This document shows, in pieces, positions 1 to 6,764 of a DNA stretch of 9,714 nt. The position numbers and the translations under genes were made by a program. The notes under the pieces were generated by a model. The model worked only from the letters and a program-made list of their open reading frames with translations, had not been told where the DNA came from and ran no database searches. The DNA comes from Deltaproteobacteria bacterium. Lineage in GTDB: Bacteria; Desulfobacterota; Binatia; UBA9968. Each line of letters begins with the position of its first letter. The stretch's first letter is position 1. The DNA lies in assembly GCA_016844625.1 (NCBI GenBank), contig JAERMN010000118.1, positions 1 to 9,714 on the forward strand. The letters are read 5' to 3'.

Positions 1-105
1 GACGCGATCGTGAGAAGTTATTCATGTTTGCTGATCGAGTTCCGAATTAGAAGGGGCAAAGCAAATTTAAGGCACGGGAGACACGATTGCAAATTTCACG
101 TGGCG
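1..105. other. Left-edge non-coding stretch
   Basis: This stretch lies downstream of the eutA stop codon. I see no complete gene, RNA or clear terminator hairpin in it. A minus-strand ATG at 23-25 opens a frame running off the window edge, but only eight codons are visible and no Shine-Dalgarno precedes it, so I do not call a gene. The next gene of a minus-strand operon could begin near here. Confidence 0.4.
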
Positions 106-1602
106 CTAAAACTGGAAGATCAGCGATTTGATCGTAACCGGCACCGTGCCCGACGGCTCTAAGATGTTGCCGAGATCGATGAAGTCAAAATCGTGCAGCG
201 TGACGCCGTCGAGGCAGAGTAAAGCGTTCTCGATGGCGAAGTCATCTTTGAGAATCGTGCCGACCAGGCCGGCCAAGTCGTGATCGAAGATTAGATAAAT
301 CGGCCGGTGGTTTTTTAGCGTCGCTGCCAAGCCAGCGATCAGCCCGCGGCAAAACGCTGCGATACGGAGCGCGGTCGGCGGCCCATCCCAGCGAAACACC
401 AGGGCGACTTCCGCTTGTCCTTCAACCAAGTCAAAAGCTCGGAAATGTTTCTGGATCGCCTCAGCGACTGACGGGCTGTCGATGTCGCTGTCCATGTTCA
501 CTTGAGGCCGCAGCACCTGAAGGTTTTTCCGTGGCAGCAAACTCTCGTCGGTGCGGTGGATCGTATTGCCGCTCACTTGCACGGTGTGTTGCGCCGCGCC
601 CATGACGGTGGCGCGAATGCACTCGCGCGCCGGCTCGAGTCGCCAGGGAAGTGCGCCGTCGCTTATTATCTTTCGCAGTGCTCGCCCCAGCGGCGCGCCG
701 AGATCGCCGAAGGATTGCGACTGCTTGCCGTAAACATATTCGCCGACGCCGCCGGAGAAAATCACGGCGTCGTAGTTTTTCGGTCCACTGAGCGGCGCGG
801 TTAGCCAGAGTTGCTCGAACTCAGTTCTTGGCTGCTCTTCTTGAGTCAGGCTCAGAATCGCCTGGGCCATGTGGCTGGCTAGCCGCTCGATCGCCGCCGT
901 TGTCACGCGGCTGCCGACTTGCCACTGGAATCCTGCTTGACTTGCCAACAGTTGACCGCCGGGCTCTATCATCGTGATCGTGTTTGCCGCGTCGGATGAG
1001 AGCAGTCTGCCGCCGATGTGAAACGCTGCGGTGCTGAGGACGCGGCCGCGCTCGGCGACGGCGAGCTTGGTGGTGCCGCCGCCGATGTCGATGTTTAAGA
1101 CTCGGCATAGTTTCTCGGCGGAATGCGCCACCGCGCCGGAGCCATGGGCGGCGAGCTGCGCTTCGAAGTTGTGGCCCGCCGTGGCGCAGACGAAGTTGCC
1201 GCGCTGCGCCGCGAATAGGTCGGCGATGGCGCGCGCGTTGTCGCGCCGGATCGCCTCGCCGGTGAGGATGATCGCGCCGGTGTCGACATCGCGCGGACTG
1301 AGACCGGCTTCCCGGTAGGCGTCGTCGACGAGCTGACCGAGCGCCTGATCGTCGATGCGCTCCCGTCCATTGGTGTAAGGCGTCAAGTGCACCGGCGACA
1401 GGTACAGCGTGTCGCGCTCGGTAACCACAAAGCGGCTCGACAACTCGCGGCCGAGCCGGCGCAGGACCAATTGCGAAAAAAGAATCTGCGAGGTCGCCGT
1501 GCCGACGTCGATGCCGACGCTGGTGAGCGTGATCGTATCGAGCTTCCACAGCGGATGCTCGGTTTCGTCGTCGTGTTCGTGATCGTCGGGGACGTCGTGC
1601 AT
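106..1602 (-). CDS. eutA: Ethanolamine ammonia-lyase reactivating factor EutA
   Basis: EutA is an actin/Hsp70-fold ATPase (ASKHA superfamily) that releases damaged adenosylcobalamin from ethanolamine ammonia-lyase (EutBC) in the cytoplasm and reactivates it. The 498-residue product shows the family landmarks in order: the phosphate-1 loop GIDVGTATSQ (about 30-39), the stretch VDTGAIILTGEA (about 107-118), the phosphate-2 motif LNIDIGGGTTK (about 169-179), HIGGRLL (about 195-201), the adenosine-site motif IFSGGVGEY (about 281-289), RATVMGAAQHT (about 330-340) and the characteristic C-terminal end with DLGN...VPVTIKSLIF. By memory it matches E. coli EutA (about 467 aa) along its whole length. 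I chose the ATG at 1602. An upstream TTG at 1695 would add 31 residues encoded by repeat-like intergenic sequence. The chosen start leaves a His/Asp/Glu-rich leader of about 16 residues before the conserved domain. It lies 153 nt downstream of the bicupin gene on the same strand and is probably cotranscribed. No eutB, eutC or microcompartment gene is present in the window. Confidence 0.93.
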   Translation of the reverse strand: MHDVPDDHEHDDETEHPLWKLDTITLTSVGIDVGTATSQILFSQLVLRRLGRELSSRFVVTERDTLYLSPVHLTPYTNGRERIDDQALGQLVDDAYREAGLSPRDVDTGAIILTGEAIRRDNARAIADLFAAQRGNFVCATAGHNFEAQLAAHGSGAVAHSAEKLCRVLNIDIGGGTTKLAVAERGRVLSTAAFHIGGRLLSSDAANTITMIEPGGQLLASQAGFQWQVGSRVTTAAIERLASHMAQAILSLTQEEQPRTEFEQLWLTAPLSGPKNYDAVIFSGGVGEYVYGKQSQSFGDLGAPLGRALRKIISDGALPWRLEPARECIRATVMGAAQHTVQVSGNTIHRTDESLLPRKNLQVLRPQVNMDSDIDSPSVAEAIQKHFRAFDLVEGQAEVALVFRWDGPPTALRIAAFCRGLIAGLAATLKNHRPIYLIFDHDLAGLVGTILKDDFAIENALLCLDGVTLHDFDFIDLGNILEPSGTVPVTIKSLIFQF

Positions 1603-1656
1603 TGGGCGGCTTTCAGGTTGTTGAGAGAGTTTGTTTGTAATGCCGAAAACATTACT

Positions 1657-1728
1657 CACCACGAAGGCAGCATGCTGCGCCCCTAAAAATCCCAATTCCC
1701 CTTTGCGAACTTTGCGTTCTTTGCGGCT
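1657..1728. repeat. Intergenic 9-bp-period repeats between the bicupin gene and eutA
   Basis: The spacer carries CACCACGAAGG at 1657-1667, which matches (10 of 11) the start of the repeat cluster at 3181-3212. It also has three tandem 9-mers of the form TTTGCGNNN at 1702-1728 (TTTGCGAAC, TTTGCGTTC, TTTGCGGCT). On the minus strand the latter read as CGCAAA-type units. The stretch lies inside the probable cupin-eutA transcript. Its repeat character is the main reason for rejecting the longer TTG start of eutA. Function is unknown; it looks like a dispersed intergenic element rather than a CRISPR array. Confidence 0.6.
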
Positions 1729-1755
1729 AATTCTTTTATCTTCTTCGGTTGCCGC

Positions 1756-2949
1756 CTACGCGACCTCGCCATGCTCGTCGAGGTAGTGGGCTTTGGCGCT
1801 TTCGGCGCCGGCTTCGCCGGTGCACCAGGGCACCATCTTTTTCATTTTGCAGGCGATGCCGCGCTGCTTGAGTTCGGCTTCGAATATTTCATGAATCTCT
1901 CGGTTTTCATCCTCGTATTCGACTTGCCGTCCGCCTTCCTTGCCGCTGATCTCGCCGCCGCGCAGCACCGTTGACTCACTGGCTTGCCAGCGATTGGCGG
2001 CGTGCTTGCGCGAGATGCCCTGGTTCATCACCAAGTAAGTAGCCGGTGTAGAACCGACGTTGAAGTGTTGGTGCAGCCAGATTCCCGCGCCGGCGCCGGA
2101 CAGATAAAGGCTGCCTTCTTGCCAGTCGCAGCGGATGCGCGGCTCGTTGCCGCGCTGCGTCAACACATAGCCTTCGCCTTCGGTGATGTAGAGATGAGCG
2201 CCGGGACCGTGGCGGTGTCCCTTCTTGTAGTGGCCCGCTGGAAAGCTGGAAACGTGCGACTCCATCATCCCGGCGCCCATCACCATGAACGCATTCGTGC
2301 CGCCGCCGCCGCGGCTTTTCCATTCGTAGAGCGGCAGCTTCTTGATGTCCGGAATAAAATTCGTTTCCCACACCCGTCCCTTGTAGAGCTTCGCCTCGGC
2401 GGTGAAATAGTCGGTGCCGCCGGCATAACGATCGGTGAAGTCGTAAGGATTATTGAAAATAAAATCTTCGCTGGCCCACTGGCGCAACAGTTGCGGCAGA
2501 TCGGTGACGGAAAACCAGCGCGCCGGACGCGACAAGCTGGCGTTGAAAAATTGATGCGACGCGTTGGTGGGCAGCACGAAATAGCTGCCCGGTCCCCACT
2601 CGAAAGTTTGCTTCGCGCCCTGTTCGCCGCGCCAGACCGAGGTCGAGCCGTGGCCGCTGACGACGTAGATCGCCTCGGTGTAGAGATGGCGCAGCGGCGC
2701 AGTGGAACCGCCCGAAGGCAATTCGACGAGATGCTCGTCGGCTTCGTCGTCGCCGTCGAGATAGCAGAGCGCGCCCTTGACGCCGTCGCCCTTGCGCGGC
2801 CACGGGCCGACTTCCACGGCTTTCATGTCTTTGATGTAGACGCCGCCGACTAGCGGCGCGCCCTCGCGCTTGCGCCACTCTTGATACATATCGAGGCGGC
2901 TTAGCGCAGGCTGTTTTTCCGGATCTAAATTATTGCCTGTTGTGCCCAT
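1756..2949 (-). CDS. Bicupin (two cupin barrels), probable metal-binding protein
   Basis: This is a cytoplasmic 397-residue protein with two cupin barrels, the layout of gentisate/1-hydroxy-2-naphthoate-type dioxygenases (about 350-400 aa). The substrate is not recognisable. Barrel 1 spans about 80-136. Its motif 1 has Leu86 where the first His should be but keeps His88 and Glu92, and its motif 2 (G121 to P127, His132, Asn136) is intact. Barrel 2 spans about 229-310. Motif 1 is GHRHGPGAHLY with His245 and His247, and His252 sits where Glu is usual. Motif 2 ends IWLHQHFN with His293 and Asn297. Each barrel could still hold a metal. The C-terminal roughly 60 residues are charged, with Cys367 and Cys376, and lie outside the barrels. 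The ATG at 2949 is supported by GGAGGAGC at 2954-2961 and a promoter upstream. The protein could be a ring-cleaving or other oxygenase, an isomerase, or a non-enzymatic sensor. Its position upstream of eutA recalls the cupin EutQ, but EutQ is a much shorter single-cupin protein, so I do not equate them. Confidence 0.85.
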   Translation of the reverse strand: MGTTGNNLDPEKQPALSRLDMYQEWRKREGAPLVGGVYIKDMKAVEVGPWPRKGDGVKGALCYLDGDDEADEHLVELPSGGSTAPLRHLYTEAIYVVSGHGSTSVWRGEQGAKQTFEWGPGSYFVLPTNASHQFFNASLSRPARWFSVTDLPQLLRQWASEDFIFNNPYDFTDRYAGGTDYFTAEAKLYKGRVWETNFIPDIKKLPLYEWKSRGGGGTNAFMVMGAGMMESHVSSFPAGHYKKGHRHGPGAHLYITEGEGYVLTQRGNEPRIRCDWQEGSLYLSGAGAGIWLHQHFNVGSTPATYLVMNQGISRKHAANRWQASESTVLRGGEISGKEGGRQVEYEDENREIHEIFEAELKQRGIACKMKKMVPWCTGEAGAESAKAHYLDEHGEVA

Positions 2950-2987
2950 AATAGCTCCTCCAAGTGGACCGGGTAACTTTAGCGCCG

Positions 2988-3017
2988 ACGATATTCAATC
3001 AGCGCGCTTGCTGTCAA
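2988..3017 (-). promoter_or_regulatory. Sigma70-like promoter of the bicupin-eutA unit
   Basis: Read on the minus strand, a perfect -35 hexamer TTGACA (3012-3017) is followed after 18 nt by TATCGT (2988-2993), which matches four of six -10 positions including the leading TA and the final T. A transcription start near 2980 would give a leader of about 30 nt containing the GGAGGAGC ribosome site. The leader is too short for a cobalamin or other riboswitch. Confidence 0.5.
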
Positions 3018-3180
3018 ACTAAAAATCGCCATGGGCGTTGTCGTTGACCCTGCCAAACTACTTTGTTAGCGTCCGGCACTGAGGAGCGGCTGTGTGTGGA
3101 GCATTGCGTTTTTGCACGACAACTAGATTTCGGTTCATCAGGTATTTGTGTGGATAACGCGTCAAGTTCGATTTGTTTTG

Positions 3181-3288
3181 TTCACCACGAAGAGCACGAA
3201 GGACACGAAGGGTTCGGATGATTAGGATTCCGAACTTCGTGCTCCCTTCGGCTTTGCTCGGGGCATGCTTCGTGTCCTTCGTGGTGAA
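3181..3288. repeat. CACGAAG 9-bp tandem repeat with inverted copies
   Basis: Three exact-period units, CACGAAGAG, CACGAAGGA and CACGAAGGG, lie at 3186-3212. Reverse-complement copies follow. CTTCGTGCTC at 3235-3244 is the perfect complement of 3192-3201. CTTCGTGTCCTTC at 3268-3280 complements 3198-3210, and CTTCGTGGTGAA at 3277-3288 complements 3181-3192. A central 7-bp stem (GTTCGGA at 3212-3218 with TCCGAAC at 3229-3235) closes a 10-nt loop. The left arm can therefore pair with either of two right arms. I see no coding potential consistent with the neighbours. It is probably a dispersed intergenic repeat, possibly a transcript-end or structural element. Confidence 0.7.
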
Positions 3289-3382
3289 AACATCTTCACG
3301 GTAAACCCGGAAGAGCCTAAATTGAGACAGATGTGGGGCGCCTGCCCCCTACCACAAAGGCATTTGCAAAAGGAGAAAACCA

Positions 3383-5401
3383 ATGTCACGCAATCAAATT
3401 CATCTCGAGTTCGCCAGCAAGACGCCCTTCGCCGGCGGTGTGACTTTCGGCAATACCGGTCCCTACGAGCGTTTATTGGGCACGGCGTCGTTCGCCATCG
3501 ATCCCAACGAAAAAGACTTGCCGTTCATCTGCGACTTAGAGTTTGCGCCGCGCAATCCAGAGGGGCTGGTCGAGTTCAAAACCGTGCTCGATATTGTCAA
3601 GCCAGTGGATATGAACCGCGGCAACCGCAAGCTCTTATTCGATTTCTCCAATCGCGGCGGGCGCGGCGCGTTCACGCGTTTAAACGACGGCGGCGGTCCG
3701 GATCTGTCGAAAGAGTCCTACGCCGGCAACGGTTTTCTCAACCGCCAAGGCTACGCGGTTGTGTGTGCCGGCTGGCAAGGTGATTTAGTCTATAATGGCA
3801 GCAACGTCGTTGCTTTTCTGCCCGAGGCGCGCCACAACGGCCAACCGTTGCGCGGTAAAGTTCGCCAGGAATTTATTTCCGACAAGCGCGGCGTGTTGTC
3901 GATGCCCGTAAGCGGCAACGCTAATATCCAATGCTATCCCGTGCTCAACCGCGCCACGGCGACACTGACGCTTAGAGAAAAAGAAGCTGACCCGCGGGTT
4001 CCGCTACCGGCAAGCGAGTGGGATTTGGCCAAGGCGAAGGAAAAGGACGGCAAAATCGAGCTCACGCCTTCGAACGTCGATCTTCACGTTAAAGGCGGAT
4101 TCAAGACCGGTTGGATTTACGAGTTGATTTACGACACCGAAGGCTCGCGCGTCATGGGGCTGGGCTTTCTCGGCCTGCGCAATTTGGTTTCGCTCTTGCG
4201 TTACGGCAAGGCCGATTCAGGCGGCGTCGGCAATCCGCTCGCCGGCTTAATCGATAAAGTCTATGGATACGGCGCATCGCTCGCTGGCCGCGTCGTGCGC
4301 GAGTTCGTTTACGAAGGCTGGAACCGCGACGCGGAGGGGCGCAGAGTTTTCGACGCGGTGCAGACCCATACCGGCATCGGCCGCTTGTATTTCAACATGC
4401 GCTTCGCGCAGATCGGCCGCTATCCGCGCCAGCATGAGGAACACTCCTATCCGTCGGAGCGTTATCCGTTCAATTTTAGTTCTGTCCCCGATCCTTTCAC
4501 CGGCAAAGTCGATGGCGTGCTTACGCGTCCCGACACCGATCCATTGATCGTCCACTGTCACACCTCCAGCGAATATTGGGAACGCCACGGCTCGATGACG
4601 CACACCGACCCGCGCGACGGCAGCGATGTCGAGATTCCGGCGAACGTGCGCATGTACATGCTGGCCGGATCGCCGCACGCGGCGATCGCTGCTGACAACC
4701 CGCGCTGGGCCGGGCAGTTGCCGCCCAATAATTTTTCGCCGCAACCGTTTCTGCGCGCCTGCTTTGTGCTCATGGACCGTTGGGCGAGCCAAGGTGTGCC
4801 GCCGCCGCCGACCCGCGTGCCGCGCCGCTCTGACGGGCAGTTGGTGTCGCCCGAGGAAGCGCTCAAGAAATTCCCCAAAATTCCCGGCGTCAATCTGCCC
4901 GCGACGCCGAGCCGGTTGCCGCTGTGGAACTACGGCCCCGAGTTCGACGAGCGCGGCATCATGAGCATTTTTCCGCCTGAGGCCGTAAAAGGCAAAGAGT
5001 ATCCGATTCAAGTGCCGCAGGTCGACGCTGACGGCAACGACTTGGGCGGCGTACGCTACCCGGACATGCAAGCGCCAATCGCAACTTATATCGGCTGGGC
5101 GCTGCGCAAAGCCGGCTTCGCCGAAGGCGAACTGATGATGACCAACGGTTGCCTAAAAGCCTTTGCGCGCACCAAAGCCGAGCGCGAAAAGATCGGCGAC
5201 CCGCGCTTGTCGATTGAAGAGCGCTATCCGAGCCATCAGGCATACATCGACATTGTAAAACGCACTGTCGATGAATTGGTCACGGAAGGTTTCCTGCTGC
5301 CGGAAGACGGCGAGTGCTATATCGCAGCAGCGCGGCGAAAAAACCCGCTCGACCCCTCGGTAACCATCGAGCCACTGGTGACGGCGGGGAAGGACGAGTA
5401 A
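3383..5401 (+). CDS. Alpha/beta hydrolase domain protein (PF20091-type)
   Basis: This 672-residue protein has no signal peptide and resembles the large alpha/beta-hydrolase-domain proteins of Pfam PF20091, which are of mostly unknown substrate and are presumed esterases or hydrolases. Family-like segments in order are an N-terminal beta-rich part with DFSNRGGRG (about 87-95) and GYAVVCAGWQGD (about 123-134); the nucleophile elbow GYGASLAGRVVREF (about 295-308) with Ser299; an acidic segment HTSSEYWERHGSMTHTD (about 393-409) that probably supplies Glu397 as the acid; and MLAGSPHAA (about 426-434) with His432 as the probable base. The family elbow that I recall is GxSQSGR, so ASLAGR is a conservative variant. 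The ATG at 3383 has AAGGAG seven nt upstream. The gene diverges from the bicupin gene and is followed 4 nt later by a possible small gene. The triad assignment is by eye. The fold is fairly certain; the substrate is unknown. Confidence 0.85.
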   Translation: MSRNQIHLEFASKTPFAGGVTFGNTGPYERLLGTASFAIDPNEKDLPFICDLEFAPRNPEGLVEFKTVLDIVKPVDMNRGNRKLLFDFSNRGGRGAFTRLNDGGGPDLSKESYAGNGFLNRQGYAVVCAGWQGDLVYNGSNVVAFLPEARHNGQPLRGKVRQEFISDKRGVLSMPVSGNANIQCYPVLNRATATLTLREKEADPRVPLPASEWDLAKAKEKDGKIELTPSNVDLHVKGGFKTGWIYELIYDTEGSRVMGLGFLGLRNLVSLLRYGKADSGGVGNPLAGLIDKVYGYGASLAGRVVREFVYEGWNRDAEGRRVFDAVQTHTGIGRLYFNMRFAQIGRYPRQHEEHSYPSERYPFNFSSVPDPFTGKVDGVLTRPDTDPLIVHCHTSSEYWERHGSMTHTDPRDGSDVEIPANVRMYMLAGSPHAAIAADNPRWAGQLPPNNFSPQPFLRACFVLMDRWASQGVPPPPTRVPRRSDGQLVSPEEALKKFPKIPGVNLPATPSRLPLWNYGPEFDERGIMSIFPPEAVKGKEYPIQVPQVDADGNDLGGVRYPDMQAPIATYIGWALRKAGFAEGELMMTNGCLKAFARTKAEREKIGDPRLSIEERYPSHQAYIDIVKRTVDELVTEGFLLPEDGECYIAAARRKNPLDPSVTIEPLVTAGKDE

Positions 5402-5405
5402 AAAA

Positions 5406-5552
5406 ATGCGAAAAATAGCAAAACAATCTTCGTTTAAGCTTCGAGGAAGCATGACTCTGACCGGAGATCTGGAAGAAGCGTTAGCCGAGCTCAAGAAGGA
5501 ACGGGAGCAGTCTCTTAAACGACTCATTGCCGGGCTCAAGCGATCGACGTGA
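5406..5552 (+). CDS. Possible small protein, 48 residues
   Basis: An ATG 4 nt after the hydrolase stop opens a 48-codon frame ending in TGA. The product starts basic (MRKIAKQSS) and continues as a strongly amphipathic, charged helix (about 21-46) rich in Glu, Lys, Arg and Leu, which suggests a short coiled coil or dimerisation segment. GGGGAAGGA inside the end of the preceding gene (5386-5394) is a somewhat distant ribosome site. A second in-frame ATG at 5451 has GAGGAA just before it. The close spacing would allow translational coupling. I do not recognise a family. It may instead be a relic or a chance frame. Confidence 0.35.
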   Translation: MRKIAKQSSFKLRGSMTLTGDLEEALAELKKEREQSLKRLIAGLKRST

Positions 5553-5724
5553 CTGATACACACCCGATAGTAGTCTAGTCGTCACACCGCAACCCGCGAC
5601 TGGAACAACGAGCCCGCTGAATATTTCAAGAAACTGAACAGGGCAAACACTCGATCGTTGTGCCGACATGATAACAATTTGGCTGATACGGTGTAGGATT
5701 GACCACGGGACGCGAGCATTGGAA

Positions 5725-5735
5725 AAGGAGGGAGG
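5725..5735 (+). promoter_or_regulatory. Strong ribosome binding site fixing a GTG start
   Basis: AAGGAGGGAGG, nearly a full anti-Shine-Dalgarno match, ends 9 nt before the GTG at 5745. It decides that the alpha/beta hydrolase begins at this GTG, since no in-frame ATG with a comparable site exists nearby. The rest of 5553-5724 shows no gene, and I could not assign a promoter. Confidence 0.65.
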
Positions 5736-5744
5736 TTTCTGATT

Positions 5745-6554
5745 GTGGAATCCACTACACAAACTTCTAACCTGAGTTTCGCAGGATACACCGACCTGCC
5801 GGGCGTACGACTGTGGTACACGGACAGTTGTGGTGTTGGCGTGCCCCTTGTGTTGTTGCACGCCAACACCGGCAATGCCGACAGCTGGCAGTACAATATT
5901 CCGGGTTTCGTCGAGGCGGGCTATCGGGTCATTTCGTTCGATCGGCGCGGGTGGGGCCGCAGTCGGGCGAATCCAGACACGGGTCCACAGCCCGGCACCA
6001 TCGCCGCTGATCTGCACGCCCTGGTTGAGGACCTGAAGCTCGACCGTTTCCATCTCGTCGGCGTGGCCGGCGGCGGCTTCGCCGCCTATGACTACGTTCT
6101 CTGGCATCCCGAGCGGCTTCGCAGCCTGGTCATCGCCGCCAGCGGCGGCGCCATCGTTGACGAAGAATTGCGCCAGCTCCGTGCGCAGACAGCGCTTCCC
6201 AATTTTTCCAGCTGGCCGCCGGAGTTTCGCGAAGTGAGCATGGGTTACATGGCGACTAATCCCGAGGGTCTCAAACGCTGGCTGGAAATTCATCACAACT
6301 CGCAACATAAGGGCGCGCCGGTGCAATCCCAACGCACGACGATCACGTTCGAGAAGCTCGCGACGATTCGGGTGCCGACGCTGCTGATGCCCGGAGATCA
6401 AGACCTGCAAGCGCCGCCCTGGGTCATGCGCCGCCAACTCGCCCATATCCCCGGCGCACAAATTATCGTATTGCCCGAAGCCGCTCACTCGATCAACTGG
6501 GAACAGCCCGAGGCCTTCAATCGCAATGTGCTGGAGTTTATTCGCGGGCATTAA
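5745..6554 (+). CDS. Alpha/beta hydrolase with Ala at the nucleophile position
   Basis: This is a 269-residue cytoplasmic alpha/beta hydrolase of the ordinary Abhydrolase_1 length. Visible landmarks are LLHANTG (about 37-43) at the oxyanion loop, FDRRGWGRS (about 65-73), the elbow LVGVAGGGFAAYD (about 104-116), PTLLMPGDQD (about 211-220) and LPEAAHSINWEQP (about 243-255). Asp220 and His248 sit where the acid and base of the triad belong. At the nucleophile, however, the elbow reads G-V-A-G-G-G, so Ala108 replaces the usual Ser, Cys or Asp. Around it the sequence is well kept (HPERLRSLVIA follows), so this is not a decayed gene. I recall other hydrolase homologues with Ala in this position, so it may be a subfamily with altered chemistry (lyase, cofactor-free oxygenase-like) or a binding role. 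The GTG start is chosen because of the strong Shine-Dalgarno at 5725-5735. It lies between the large hydrolase and an inverted repeat. Confidence 0.88.
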   Translation: MESTTQTSNLSFAGYTDLPGVRLWYTDSCGVGVPLVLLHANTGNADSWQYNIPGFVEAGYRVISFDRRGWGRSRANPDTGPQPGTIAADLHALVEDLKLDRFHLVGVAGGGFAAYDYVLWHPERLRSLVIAASGGAIVDEELRQLRAQTALPNFSSWPPEFREVSMGYMATNPEGLKRWLEIHHNSQHKGAPVQSQRTTITFEKLATIRVPTLLMPGDQDLQAPPWVMRRQLAHIPGAQIIVLPEAAHSINWEQPEAFNRNVLEFIRGH

Positions 6555-6630
6555 GCCAACAGAGGCGCGAAGATTGTCGTTCTAATGACTTTGAAAGCGA
6601 TGCAATGCCAAACGTAAATTGAATCGATTA

Positions 6631-6707
6631 GGGGGTCAAGTCTGGAGTTGAACAGAACTAGCTTTTACGCCGGAGATCCTGAACTAGCTAAGTCTAGACT
6701 TGACCCC
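6631..6707. repeat. MITE/REP-like inverted repeat element
   Basis: Terminal arms GGGGTCAAGTCTGGA (6632-6646) and TCTAGACTTGACCCC (6693-6707) are inverted copies matching at 14 of 15 positions. They bound a 46-nt interior that contains GAACTAGCT twice as a direct repeat (6655-6663 and 6681-6689). The right arm also includes the perfect palindrome AAGTCTAGACTT (6690-6701). No transposase is encoded. The element sits between the hydrolase gene and the downstream three-gene run, so it may act as a transcript-end hairpin as well as being a non-autonomous mobile or REP-type repeat. No T-run follows, so I do not call an intrinsic terminator. Confidence 0.65.
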
Positions 6708-6764
6708 GACGTCGATCGCGATTTAACTAACCGCAACCACGGGTTCTAATATTGGGTGTCGAAG

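Larger units (their letters stand above)
2950..3382. other. Divergent intergenic region
   Basis: These 433 nt separate the minus-strand bicupin gene from the plus-strand hydrolase gene. They contain the bicupin Shine-Dalgarno and promoter (2954-3017), the repeat cluster at 3181-3288, a small GC hairpin (GGGGC at 3335-3339 pairing with GCCCC at 3344-3348) and the Shine-Dalgarno AAGGAG at 3370-3375 serving the hydrolase. I could not identify a convincing -35/-10 pair for the rightward gene. An open frame from 3265 to 3783 begins inside the repeat and overlaps the hydrolase; I do not consider it a gene. Confidence 0.6.

Noticed and set aside
1603..1695. Extension of eutA to an upstream TTG at 1695
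   Set aside because: The added 31 residues are encoded by repeat-like spacer sequence (CACCACGAAGG copy) and do not resemble EutA; the ATG at 1602 starts just before the conserved region. A purine-rich stretch before the TTG keeps this slightly open.
1984..2853. Plus-strand open frame of 289 codons opposite the bicupin gene
   Set aside because: No family motifs; explained by codon bias of the real minus-strand gene, which has promoter, ribosome site and cupin motifs.
2950..2987. Cobalamin riboswitch upstream of the eutA unit
   Set aside because: The inferred leader is only about 30 nt and no B12-box-like sequence was seen.
3181..3288. CRISPR array
   Set aside because: Units are 9 bp, contiguous and include inverted copies; there are no unique spacers and no cas gene.
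3265..3783. Plus-strand frame of 172 codons starting inside the repeat cluster
   Set aside because: It begins in repeat sequence, overlaps the hydrolase in another frame, and is Arg-rich without motifs.
4247..5071. Minus-strand open frame of 274 codons
   Set aside because: Shadow of the PF20091-type hydrolase; Arg/Val-rich composition with no domain pattern.
5553..5600. Intrinsic terminator after the small frame
   Set aside because: Only a weak GTGAC/GTCAC pairing with a long loop and no T-run.
5650..5744. Sigma70 promoter for the Ala-type hydrolase (TAGGAT at 5694-5699)
   Set aside because: No -35 hexamer at an acceptable distance; candidates gave spacers of about 9 or 30 nt.
5481..6551. 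Minus-strand open frame of 356 codons
   Set aside because: It lies opposite the alpha/beta hydrolase gene, which has clear family motifs and a strong ribosome site; the minus product shows no recognisable domain.
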